In this document: piece after piece, positions 1 to 5,223 of the stretch | Layout of the letters: each line of letters begins with the position of its first letter | Numbering within the stretch: the first letter of the stretch is position 1 | NCBI GenBank assembly: GCA_017882835.1 | Contig: JADGOU010000191.1 | Coordinates: forward strand, 1-5,960 | Direction: 5' to 3' | Length of the DNA: 5,960 nucleotides | Source of the DNA: Frankiaceae bacterium | Lineage (GTDB): Bacteria; Actinomycetota; Actinomycetes; JADGOU01 | Program-made: the position numbers and the translations under genes | The notes under the pieces: generated by a model | What the model was told of the DNA's origin: nothing | The model's database searches: none | The model's input: the letters and a program-made list of their open reading frames with translations, nothing else

Positions 1-18
1 GACGTAAAGCGAGGACGC

Positions 19-1449
19 ATGTTCAACAGTGCCGACGAGGTCCTGGGCTACATCCGCGACAACGGAGTCCAGTTCGTCGACGTCCGGTTCTGCGACCTGC
101 CCGGGGTCATGCAGCACTTCACCTTCCCGGCGGAGAACTTCGCCGAGTCGGTGTTCACCGACGGGCTGATGTTCGACGGGTCGTCGATCCGCGGGTTCCA
201 GGCGATCCATGAGTCGGACATGCTGCTGCTGCCCGACCCGACCACCGCGGTCATGGACCCGTTCCGCCAGCACCCCACACTGAACCTGACGTTTTTCATC
301 CACGACCCGCTCACCGGCGAGACCTACAGTCGCGACCCGCGCAACATCGCCCGTAAGGCGGAGGCCTACCTCAAGGGCACCGGCATCGCGGACACGAGCT
401 ACTTCGGCCCGGAGGCCGAGTTCTATATCTTCGACGACATCCGCTACGACACCACGCCGCACTCGTCGTACTACTACATCGACTCCGTCGAGGCGGCCTG
501 GAACACCGGCAAAGAGGGCCCCGGCGGCGCGCCGAACCTGGGCTACAAGCCGCGCTACAAGGGCGGCTACTTCCCGGTCTCGCCGACCGACCACTTCACC
601 GACCTGCGTTCGGAGATGGTGCGCAAGCTGCTCGAGTCCGGCATCGACGTCGAGATGCAGCACCACGAGGTCGGCACCGCCGGCCAGGCCGAGATCAACA
701 TCCGGTTCGGCACGCTGCTCAAGACGGCCGACAACCTGATGCTGTTCAAGTACATCGTGAAGAACGTCGCCCGGGAGAACGGGCGCACGGTGACCTTTAT
801 GCCCAAGCCGATCTTCCAGGACAACGGCTCGGGCATGCACTGCCACCAGTCGCTGTGGAAGGGCGGCGCGCCGCTGTTCTACGACGAGATCGGCTACGCC
901 GGGCTCTCCGACATTGCCCGGCACTACATCGGCGGCCTGCTCAAGCACGCCCACGCGCTGCTCGCCTGGACCAACCCGACGACGAACTCCTTCCGCCGGC
1001 TGGTGCCCGGCTACGAGGCACCGGTCAACCTGGTCTACTCCCAGCGCAACCGCTCGGCCTGCTGCCGGATCCCGATCACCGGCAACAACCCGAAGGCCAA
1101 GCGGGTGGAGTTCCGGGTGCCGGACCCGTCGTCCAACCCCTACCTCGCCTTTGCCGCCATGCTGATGGCCGGCATCGACGGCATCCGCAACAAGATCGAG
1201 CCGCCGGAGCCGCTGGACAAGGACCTCTACGAGCTTCCCCCGGACGAGCTGGCCTCGGTGCCGCAGGTGCCGGGATCGCTGGAGGCGGTGCTCGACGCGC
1301 TGGAGGAGGACAACGACTTCCTGCTCGAAGGCGGCGTCTTCACCCCGGACGTGATCGAGACCTGGGTGGACTACAAGCGAACCAACGAGGTGGACGCGGT
1401 CCGGCTGCGCCCGCACCCGTACGAGTTCAATATGTACTACGACATCTGA
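19..1449 (+). CDS. glnA: Type I glutamine synthetase (adenylylation-regulated)
   Basis: Glutamine synthetase makes glutamine from glutamate, ammonia and ATP in the cytoplasm, as a dodecamer, and is the main step of ammonium assimilation. The 476-residue length matches the usual actinobacterial GlnA (about 474-478). Conserved segments are visible in order: FDGSSIRGF at 52-60 (D53), GPEAEF at 130-135, HHEVGTAGQAE at 215-225, MHCHQS at 273-278, NPTTNSFRRLVPGYEAP at 319-335, SQRNRSACCRIP at 341-352 and RVEFRVPDP at 362-370. By family alignment the metal ligands are E134, E217, E225 and E132, H274, E364. Y404 in DLYELPPDE (402-410) is the expected adenylylation tyrosine, so activity is probably controlled post-translationally by GlnE. 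The ATG at 19 follows a GAGGA at 11-15, a good ribosome binding site. No lesion is seen. Any promoter lies before the window, and no clear terminator follows the stop. Confidence 0.97.
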   Translation: MFNSADEVLGYIRDNGVQFVDVRFCDLPGVMQHFTFPAENFAESVFTDGLMFDGSSIRGFQAIHESDMLLLPDPTTAVMDPFRQHPTLNLTFFIHDPLTGETYSRDPRNIARKAEAYLKGTGIADTSYFGPEAEFYIFDDIRYDTTPHSSYYYIDSVEAAWNTGKEGPGGAPNLGYKPRYKGGYFPVSPTDHFTDLRSEMVRKLLESGIDVEMQHHEVGTAGQAEINIRFGTLLKTADNLMLFKYIVKNVARENGRTVTFMPKPIFQDNGSGMHCHQSLWKGGAPLFYDEIGYAGLSDIARHYIGGLLKHAHALLAWTNPTTNSFRRLVPGYEAPVNLVYSQRNRSACCRIPITGNNPKAKRVEFRVPDPSSNPYLAFAAMLMAGIDGIRNKIEPPEPLDKDLYELPPDELASVPQVPGSLEAVLDALEEDNDFLLEGGVFTPDVIETWVDYKRTNEVDAVRLRPHPYEFNMYYDI

Positions 1450-1482
1450 CCCTCGCTAGGCCGCTGACCTGCGGAAACGCTT

Positions 1483-2106
1483 TCAGAAAGATCGCTCAGT
1501 CCGCACAGTGCACGAGCCGCGAACACTGCCCGACAGCGGCTCATGTGGACTCGTCGAGTCCGGCCACAGGTGGCTGTAGGTCACCAGCGTGGTGTGGGCG
1601 AAGCGTGCCGTAGCCGCTCCTGGACGATCTCCGCGTGTGAACCGCTGGCGATCAACAGGCTGGCGAAGTGGTGCCGGAGATCGTGATACCGGAAGCCTTC
1701 CGGTAGTCCCGGCACCGTGCCGATGGCCCACGGCGAAGTCGGCCGGCCGATTGCGTCGGTGACGATGGTCTGCCCGCTGCCCCGCGCCACGGCCGCCGAC
1801 AGCACCAAGGTCAACGGGCCTGGGATCAGTACCGGAGTCCGGGGGGCGTCGGATTTCAACGGGTCGGCGGGTCGGCCGGGTACTGGGTCACTGGCGTGAC
1901 TATGCCGCGCAAGAAGTCCACATCACCTGGCCGCAGGGCTGCCGCCTCAGCGACCCGCAGTCCGACGTAGGCACCCAGCAGGATCGCCGGGCTGTACGTG
2001 CTCTGGCATCGCATCCTGGATGATCCCGACCGGGTCGCCGGCGACCAACGGCCGCCTTGATCTCCGTCAGTCGAGGGCAGTCGGTATTCGTGCTTCCGGC
2101 GTCGAG
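1483..2106 (-). pseudogene. Decayed tyrosine recombinase (phage-type integrase), catalytic domain only
   Basis: Reading the minus strand from 2106 down, fragments of one tyrosine recombinase catalytic domain appear in correct order but in changing frames. They are DAMPEHVQ (near 2010), then AILLGAYVGLRVAEAAALRPGDVDF through QYPADP, then PLKSDAPRTPVLIP through FRYHDLRHHFASLLIASG to VQERLRHAS, then TTLVTYSHLWPDS, then DEST-stop-AAV. All the catalytic positions are still recognisable: the arginine in GLRVAE, H and R in HDLRH, H in RLRHAS, and the tyrosine in VTYSHLW. Lesions include a shift near 2000, an 8-bp duplication at 1860-1875, a shift near 1600, a missing base near 1553 and a TGA at 1541-1543. 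The stretch between SPWAI and GLPEGF also looks shorter than in relatives as I remember them. The N-terminal DNA-binding half is missing; the response-regulator gene ends exactly where the remnant begins. Non-functional as a recombinase. Outer limits are approximate. Confidence 0.88.
1860..1875. repeat. 8-bp tandem duplication that frameshifts the integrase
   Basis: CGGGTCGG occurs twice in direct succession (1860-1867 and 1868-1875). On the minus strand it reads CCGACCCG twice. Removing one copy joins the frame ending ...QYPADP to the frame continuing LKSDAPRTPV, which is the sequence expected for this integrase family. With both copies the frame runs into TGA at 1856-1858. The duplication is therefore the direct cause of this frameshift, most simply by replication slippage. 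Confidence 0.85.
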
Positions 2107-2844
2107 TCACCGCCGAGGTGCAGCGGATCGGGCTGATCCCGGTGCATTGGGCGGGCGGAAACCGGCGGCCCGGGCCCGGGCGATGGCGGCAAGCTGGCTG
2201 GTGGCGTCCAGCTTCACCAGAACGGCGCGGATCTGGGTACGGATCGTAGCCATGGACACGAACTCCTCGGCGGCGATCTCCCCGGCGGTGTGTCCGGCCA
2301 TCAGCCGACCCAGCACATAGGCCTCCCGCGGGGAGAGCCGCTCCAGTGCAGCCGCCTGTTGTCGCAGCAGGTGACGGTGGTTGCGCAGCTCATCGACCAC
2401 CTCCTGTCGATCCGCTGCAGCGAGCTGAGCCCCCATTGCCGCGGCGCGCACGCTGGCCACCAGCTCGGCGAAGGGGGCTGACTTGTGCACCCAGCCGACC
2501 GCCCCGGCCTCCACGGCCGCGACCAACGCCATTCGCTCGCCGGTGCCTGAGACCACCAGCACCCGCGCTCCGGCCGCCCGCAGCGGCTCGATCAGCGCCA
2601 GTCCGGTTGGGCCGGTGCCCAGGTCGAGGTCGAGCAAGACCAGGGTTGGGCCGCGCCGGCGGACCTCCTCCACTAGCCGGTCCCGACGGGTGCTCGCGGC
2701 CACGCTGGCTGCCAGCCCGCGGCCGCGCAGGGCGATCGCCGCGCTCTGCGCCAGCAGTGGGTGGTCGTCGACGATGAGCACGGGCAAGGTTCGCGAACTT
2801 GGCCCGGGTGGCGCGGCGGTCGGCGACGCCTCGGACGAGCTCAT
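2107..2844 (-). CDS. Two-component response regulator, NarL/LuxR family
   Basis: A DNA-binding response regulator of 245 residues, probably the partner of the kinase encoded just upstream. A receiver domain spans about residues 20-135, with the acidic pair D26-D27, the likely phosphoacceptor D72 in LLDLDLG, S99-T101 at the switch position and the conserved lysine K121 in VHKS. A short linker (about 136-166) leads to a LuxR-type helix-turn-helix at about 167-229 (LSPRE at 170-174, GHTAGEIA at 184-191, ATIRTQIRAVLVKL at 199-212). The first 19 residues are a Ser/Pro/Ala-rich extension. The ATG overlaps the kinase stop codon as ATGA (2841-2844), and GAGGG lies six bases upstream inside the kinase gene, so translation is probably coupled. 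Its stop abuts the integrase remnant, and no terminator hairpin was recognised there. The target genes are not known; its own operon and the divergent deacetylase are candidates only. Confidence 0.93.
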   Translation of the reverse strand: MSSSEASPTAAPPGPSSRTLPVLIVDDHPLLAQSAAIALRGRGLAASVAASTRRDRLVEEVRRRGPTLVLLDLDLGTGPTGLALIEPLRAAGARVLVVSGTGERMALVAAVEAGAVGWVHKSAPFAELVASVRAAAMGAQLAAADRQEVVDELRNHRHLLRQQAAALERLSPREAYVLGRLMAGHTAGEIAAEEFVSMATIRTQIRAVLVKLDATSQLAAIARARAAGFRPPNAPGSARSAAPRR

Positions 2845-4517
2845 CGTCGTCCCTCAACAACATTCGCTCGGCCGGTGTCCGTACCGACAAGGTCCGCGCC
2901 CGGGCTGCGGTGCGCGGGAAGCTCCAGGTCCGGGCCGGCCGCAGCCGGCAGATCCAGCAGGAAGCGCGCGCCCGGTGCATTGGCCAGCGCGGCCAGTCGG
3001 CCCCCCTCGGCGCGGAGTAACTCGGCGGACACGTACAGGCCAAGCCCGCTGCCCGGCCGGCTGGCGGCCTCGGGTGCCCGCCACCCGCGGGCGAAGACCG
3101 CGCTACGGGCACCGGGAGGCAAGCCCGGGCCGTCGTCGGTGACGATGACGTGGACTCGCTTCGTGGGGCCATCGGCCGGTCGCGCTTGGACCCGCACGGT
3201 GGCACCGGGGGCATGCACGCCAGCGTTCACCATCAAGTCGACGACCACTTCGGCGAGCGTGCCCGGATGGCCGCGGACCCGAAGTCCAGGCGCCACGTCG
3301 AGCTCCACCGACCGCCCGGCCGCCCGTTCGGTGCGCACCAAAGCTTCGAGGACCGCAGACACGTCGTACGCCGTGGGCTCGCGCCGGCTGGCGGCGGGCG
3401 TGACCAGCTGTTGGAGCCGGCGAATCTCTTGCCCGAGTGCCTGGCTGAGCGCGCTGGCCTCCGCGTCGCTGAGCTGGTCGCGGTGTCGCTCCAGGGTGAC
3501 GGTGGCGCCCTCGATGCTGATCAGCGCCGACCGCAGCTCGTGCGCGCGCTCCTCGCTGGCAGCCGCGAGGCCGCGAGCGCGGTCCTCGGCGGCGGTCCAC
3601 CGGTCGCGCAGCACCTCGGTTCGCCAGCCGCGCATGCGCAACGCCAGCTGAAGCTCGGGCAGGGTGGCCAGCAAGACGGCGGTCAGGCCGACGACCACTA
3701 CCGCGTCTGTACCGGAGGCGGACCCGCCCGCGTCCGGCGTAGGGGCCGTGACGGTCTGCACGAGGGTGGCCAGGCCGACTAGGGCGAAGCCGATGCCGGT
3801 GCGGGTTAGCAGGCCCCGGTCGCGCCGCCACCCGAGCACGACGGTGGCCGCCGCCAGCGTTGTTGCCCCGCCAGCGACGACCACCGCGCCGACGGTCAAG
3901 GCGAAGGAATCGAGCCGGACTGCCGCCACGCGGGACGCGAGCACCGCGACCGTGCCGAGGCCGAGCAGCGTCGCCACGCCGATCCCGTAGTCGCGCAGGA
4001 AGTCGAGGCCGCCGTCCACCTGCGGGGCGATCAGCGTGCGGCCCAGGGTGCCGAGCAGAACCAGGGCGCCGGCAACTTCGACGGCGGGCCGCTGCCAACC
4101 CGGCGCCCACGCCGGCAGCACCAGCGTGCTGGGCACCACCACGGTCCCGTAGATCAGTACCCCGACCCCGACCCGAGCGATCGCGGCGTCGCCGACCAGC
4201 TGCCAGGTGACCCAGCACAGCTCGGCCGCGGCGACGGCCAGCAACACCGAGGTAGCGCTGAGCAGCAGCCGGGGGACGGACCCGGTTATCGACCCGGCTG
4301 GGGACGCGGTCGCCGGCAGCGGAGTCCGCAGCAACCGGGCCGCCAGCAGCGCGACGGTGACCCAGCCCGCCGCTTCCGCGGTCAGGCGGACGGGCGTGGG
4401 AGCCCGTGGTGGTCGACCAGCTCGTCGGTCCGGACCCCGGTAGGCCCCGCTATTGTGCGCTGCTGCGCCGCCGCTCAACTCGGCTCTCGCCTGAGGGCTT
4501 TGCGGCGCTTCGGTCAC
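2841..4517 (-). CDS. Membrane sensor histidine kinase
   Basis: A sensor kinase of 558 residues. After a charged N-terminus with a YRGPDRR motif (26-32), about eight hydrophobic segments follow (near 48-63, 84-108, 112-134, 145-165, 177-199, 204-229, 240-257 and 272-293), so the input domain is embedded in the membrane with no large extracellular domain. I do not recognise a named sensory domain. A helical segment (298-325) leads to the H-box ERAHELRSALIS with phosphoacceptor H326, then a second DHp helix (351-374). The ATPase domain shows an N-box (DLMVNAG, N431), a G1 box (DDGPGLP, 461-467) and a G2 box (GSGLGL, 489-494). A disordered tail follows. It should autophosphorylate and pass phosphate to the regulator with which it overlaps by four bases. 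The H-box is HisKA-like rather than the HisKA_3 type common with LuxR regulators. The GTG start at 4515-4517 has no Shine-Dalgarno sequence and may be leaderless. The signal is unknown. Confidence 0.92.
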   Translation of the reverse strand: MTEAPQSPQARAELSGGAAAHNSGAYRGPDRRAGRPPRAPTPVRLTAEAAGWVTVALLAARLLRTPLPATASPAGSITGSVPRLLLSATSVLLAVAAAELCWVTWQLVGDAAIARVGVGVLIYGTVVVPSTLVLPAWAPGWQRPAVEVAGALVLLGTLGRTLIAPQVDGGLDFLRDYGIGVATLLGLGTVAVLASRVAAVRLDSFALTVGAVVVAGGATTLAAATVVLGWRRDRGLLTRTGIGFALVGLATLVQTVTAPTPDAGGSASGTDAVVVVGLTAVLLATLPELQLALRMRGWRTEVLRDRWTAAEDRARGLAAASEERAHELRSALISIEGATVTLERHRDQLSDAEASALSQALGQEIRRLQQLVTPAASRREPTAYDVSAVLEALVRTERAAGRSVELDVAPGLRVRGHPGTLAEVVVDLMVNAGVHAPGATVRVQARPADGPTKRVHVIVTDDGPGLPPGARSAVFARGWRAPEAASRPGSGLGLYVSAELLRAEGGRLAALANAPGARFLLDLPAAAGPDLELPAHRSPGADLVGTDTGRANVVEGRR

Positions 4518-4525
4518 GGTGGGTA

Positions 4526-4531
4526 AGTGTA
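4526..4531 (-). promoter_or_regulatory. Possible -10 element for a leaderless kinase transcript
   Basis: On the minus strand TACACT, a good TANNNT -10 hexamer, ends eight bases before the kinase GTG. No Shine-Dalgarno-like sequence lies between them. This spacing would place the transcription start at or next to the start codon, as in the leaderless mRNAs common in actinobacteria. No convincing -35 was found at 16-18 bp, so this is a weak call based on position and hexamer only. Confidence 0.3.
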
Positions 4532-4544
4532 CCGGTCAAGTCCG

Positions 4545-4904
4545 TCACTTATCGTGCTCATTCCGGTTTGGGTCCCCAGGCCATCGGCGGTCGCCGGTCG
4601 CCGGGTCGCGCTCGCCGGGTCGGAGACCCCGGGCGCCGGGATCATCGGCCGCGCCACCCACCACCGGGCCGGTCACGCCGCCGCCGACGACACCCTCGAC
4701 AGCGTCCACGACGACGCTCACGACAGCGCCCACGACGGCACCCCCGACGACGCCGCCGACAGCGATTCCCACCGTGACCGCGATCGTCGTCGGATCCACA
4801 GCGGCCGCCTCGGCCGCCCCCAGGCCGAGCCCCACCGTGCCCGCGGCCACCGATGCCGCCGTGGTGGCGAGGCGCCCCAGTCCCGGGACGACGGTGCGGC
4901 GCAC
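4545..4904 (-). CDS. Putative small exported glycine-zipper protein
   Basis: A predicted protein of 119 residues, not assigned to a family. The chosen GTG start (4902-4904) is preceded by AGAGGGGGG, three bases away, a plausible ribosome binding site. The longer reading frame from 4988 starts at an ATG with no such site. The N-terminus begins with Arg-Arg, followed by an Ala/Gly-rich hydrophobic stretch to about residue 35 ending AAEAAAV, which resembles a Sec signal peptide with a possible cut after an Ala near 33-35. Residues 40-84 are a Val/Gly/Ala-rich hydrophobic segment with stacked GxxxG spacing (G46, G50, G54 and G51, G55, G59), a glycine zipper that favours packing in membranes. The C-terminus (87-119) is hydrophilic, rich in Asp, Arg, Gly and Pro. 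It ends 27 bp before the kinase GTG and may be co-transcribed with it. The opposite strand is open too and would give a Thr/Pro-rich chain, so the coding strand is not certain. Confidence 0.5.
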   Translation of the reverse strand: MRRTVVPGLGRLATTAASVAAGTVGLGLGAAEAAAVDPTTIAVTVGIAVGGVVGGAVVGAVVSVVVDAVEGVVGGGVTGPVVGGAADDPGARGLRPGERDPATGDRRWPGDPNRNEHDK

Positions 4905-4907
4905 GAA

Positions 4908-4916
4908 CCCCCCTCT
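4908..4916 (-). promoter_or_regulatory. Ribosome binding site deciding the start of the small exported protein
   Basis: The minus strand reads AGAGGGGGG followed by TTC and then GTG. GAGG lies seven bases from the start codon, good spacing. It favours the internal GTG at 4902-4904 over the upstream ATG at 4986-4988, and the resulting N-terminus looks like a signal peptide. Confidence 0.45.
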
Positions 4917-4992
4917 GGCCGGTGGGCGGTGACGTCGTTCACCACCGGGGCCACCGTGGCCGCCGTCCCCGAGGTGACGCGTCCCCATTGCT

Positions 4993-5094
4993 GATGAACC
5001 GCCGTACCCGATGAACCGCCGTACCCGATGAACCGCCGTACCCGATGGACCGCCGTACGCGATGGACCGCCGTATCGGACGAACGGCCGATACG
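4993..5094. repeat. Six tandem 17-bp repeats between divergent genes
   Basis: Three identical units GATGAACCGCCGTACCC lie at 4993-5009, 5010-5026 and 5027-5043. Two related units follow (GATGGACCGCCGTACGC at 5044-5060 and GATGGACCGCCGTATCG at 5061-5077), then a diverged sixth unit GACGAACGGCCGATACG (5078-5094). There are no spacers, so this is not a CRISPR array. The array lies in the 319-bp non-coding region between the small exported protein (-) and the deacetylase (+). It could be a regulator-binding array or a simple variable-number tandem repeat. The divergence gradient from one end suggests expansion by slippage at the 4993 side. Confidence 0.93.
5071..5094. repeat. 8-bp perfect inverted repeat overlapping the repeat array
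   Basis: CGTATCGG (5071-5078) and CCGATACG (5087-5094) are exact reverse complements around an 8-base spacer. The pair covers the end of the fifth repeat unit and all of the sixth. It could be a dimeric operator or a hairpin. The divergence of the sixth unit from the repeat consensus is what creates the symmetry. Confidence 0.6.
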
Positions 5095-5095
5095 T

Positions 5096-5139
5096 GGCTT
5101 CGCCGGCCATTTCGTCAGATTTGGCGAAGAGGCGAAGCC
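5096..5139. repeat. 9-bp inverted repeat with an alternative inner partner
   Basis: GGCTTCGCC (5096-5104) is exactly complementary to GGCGAAGCC (5131-5139). Its last seven bases can instead pair with GGCGAAG at 5123-5129, so two stems of different length are possible. It lies right after the repeat array and about 85 bases before the deacetylase start. There is no U-run after it, so it does not look like an intrinsic terminator. The role is unknown. Confidence 0.5.
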
Positions 5140-5163
5140 CGCCGCGCCCGGACAGTCGCAGGA

Positions 5164-5219
5164 GTGGTGCCAGCTGGCCCCGCCGGCACCACGGTGCCTG
5201 AGCACCCCAGGGGTGAGGG
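5164..5219 (+). promoter_or_regulatory. Possible translational switch in the deacetylase leader
   Basis: Five consecutive segments can pair alternately: A GTGGTGCC (5164-5171), B GGCACCAC (5185-5192), C GGTGC (5193-5197), D GCACCCC (5202-5208) and E GGGGTG (5210-5215). A pairs with B perfectly over 8 bp, C with the GCACC of D with a 4-base loop, and CACCC of D with GGGTG of E with a 3-base loop. E forms the start of the ribosome binding site GGTGAGG (5212-5218). If C pairs with D the site is open; if D pairs with E it is partly hidden. This is inferred from base pairing only. No known riboswitch class was recognised. Confidence 0.35.
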
Positions 5220-5223
5220 TTGC

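Noticed and set aside
1461..1474. CCGC-TGACCT-GCGG hairpin as the glnA terminator.
   Set aside because: The stem is only 4 bp and has no T-run, too weak to call.
1547..1561. Palindrome GGACTCG-T-CGAGTCC as a possible att site or operator.
   Set aside because: It falls on the WPDS-DEST codons of the integrase and is explained by loss of one base from that coding sequence.
855..1613. Long plus-strand open frame (252 residues) overlapping the end of glnA.
   Set aside because: It is in another frame of glnA, gives an Arg/Ala/Gly-rich chain with no domain, and glnA is unquestionably the coding frame there.
3103..4218. Minus-strand open frame of 371 residues inside the kinase gene.
   Set aside because: Arg/Gly-rich frame shadow of the kinase; the overlapping frame carries the H, N, G1 and G2 boxes.
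4519..4932. Plus-strand Thr/Pro-rich open frame opposite the small exported protein.
   Set aside because: It looks like a mucin-type linker but lacks a signal peptide, domain or ribosome binding site. The minus frame has a start signal and a more typical first-position G pattern. Not fully excluded.
4993..5094. CRISPR array.
   Set aside because: The 17-bp units follow each other directly with no unique spacers, and no cas gene is present.
5105..5223. c-di-AMP (ydaO-type) riboswitch, which in actinobacteria often precedes cell-wall hydrolase genes.
   Set aside because: GGGGTGA and a TTAGCTAA further down look faintly similar, but the conserved core is missing, and TTAGCTAA lies inside the coding region.
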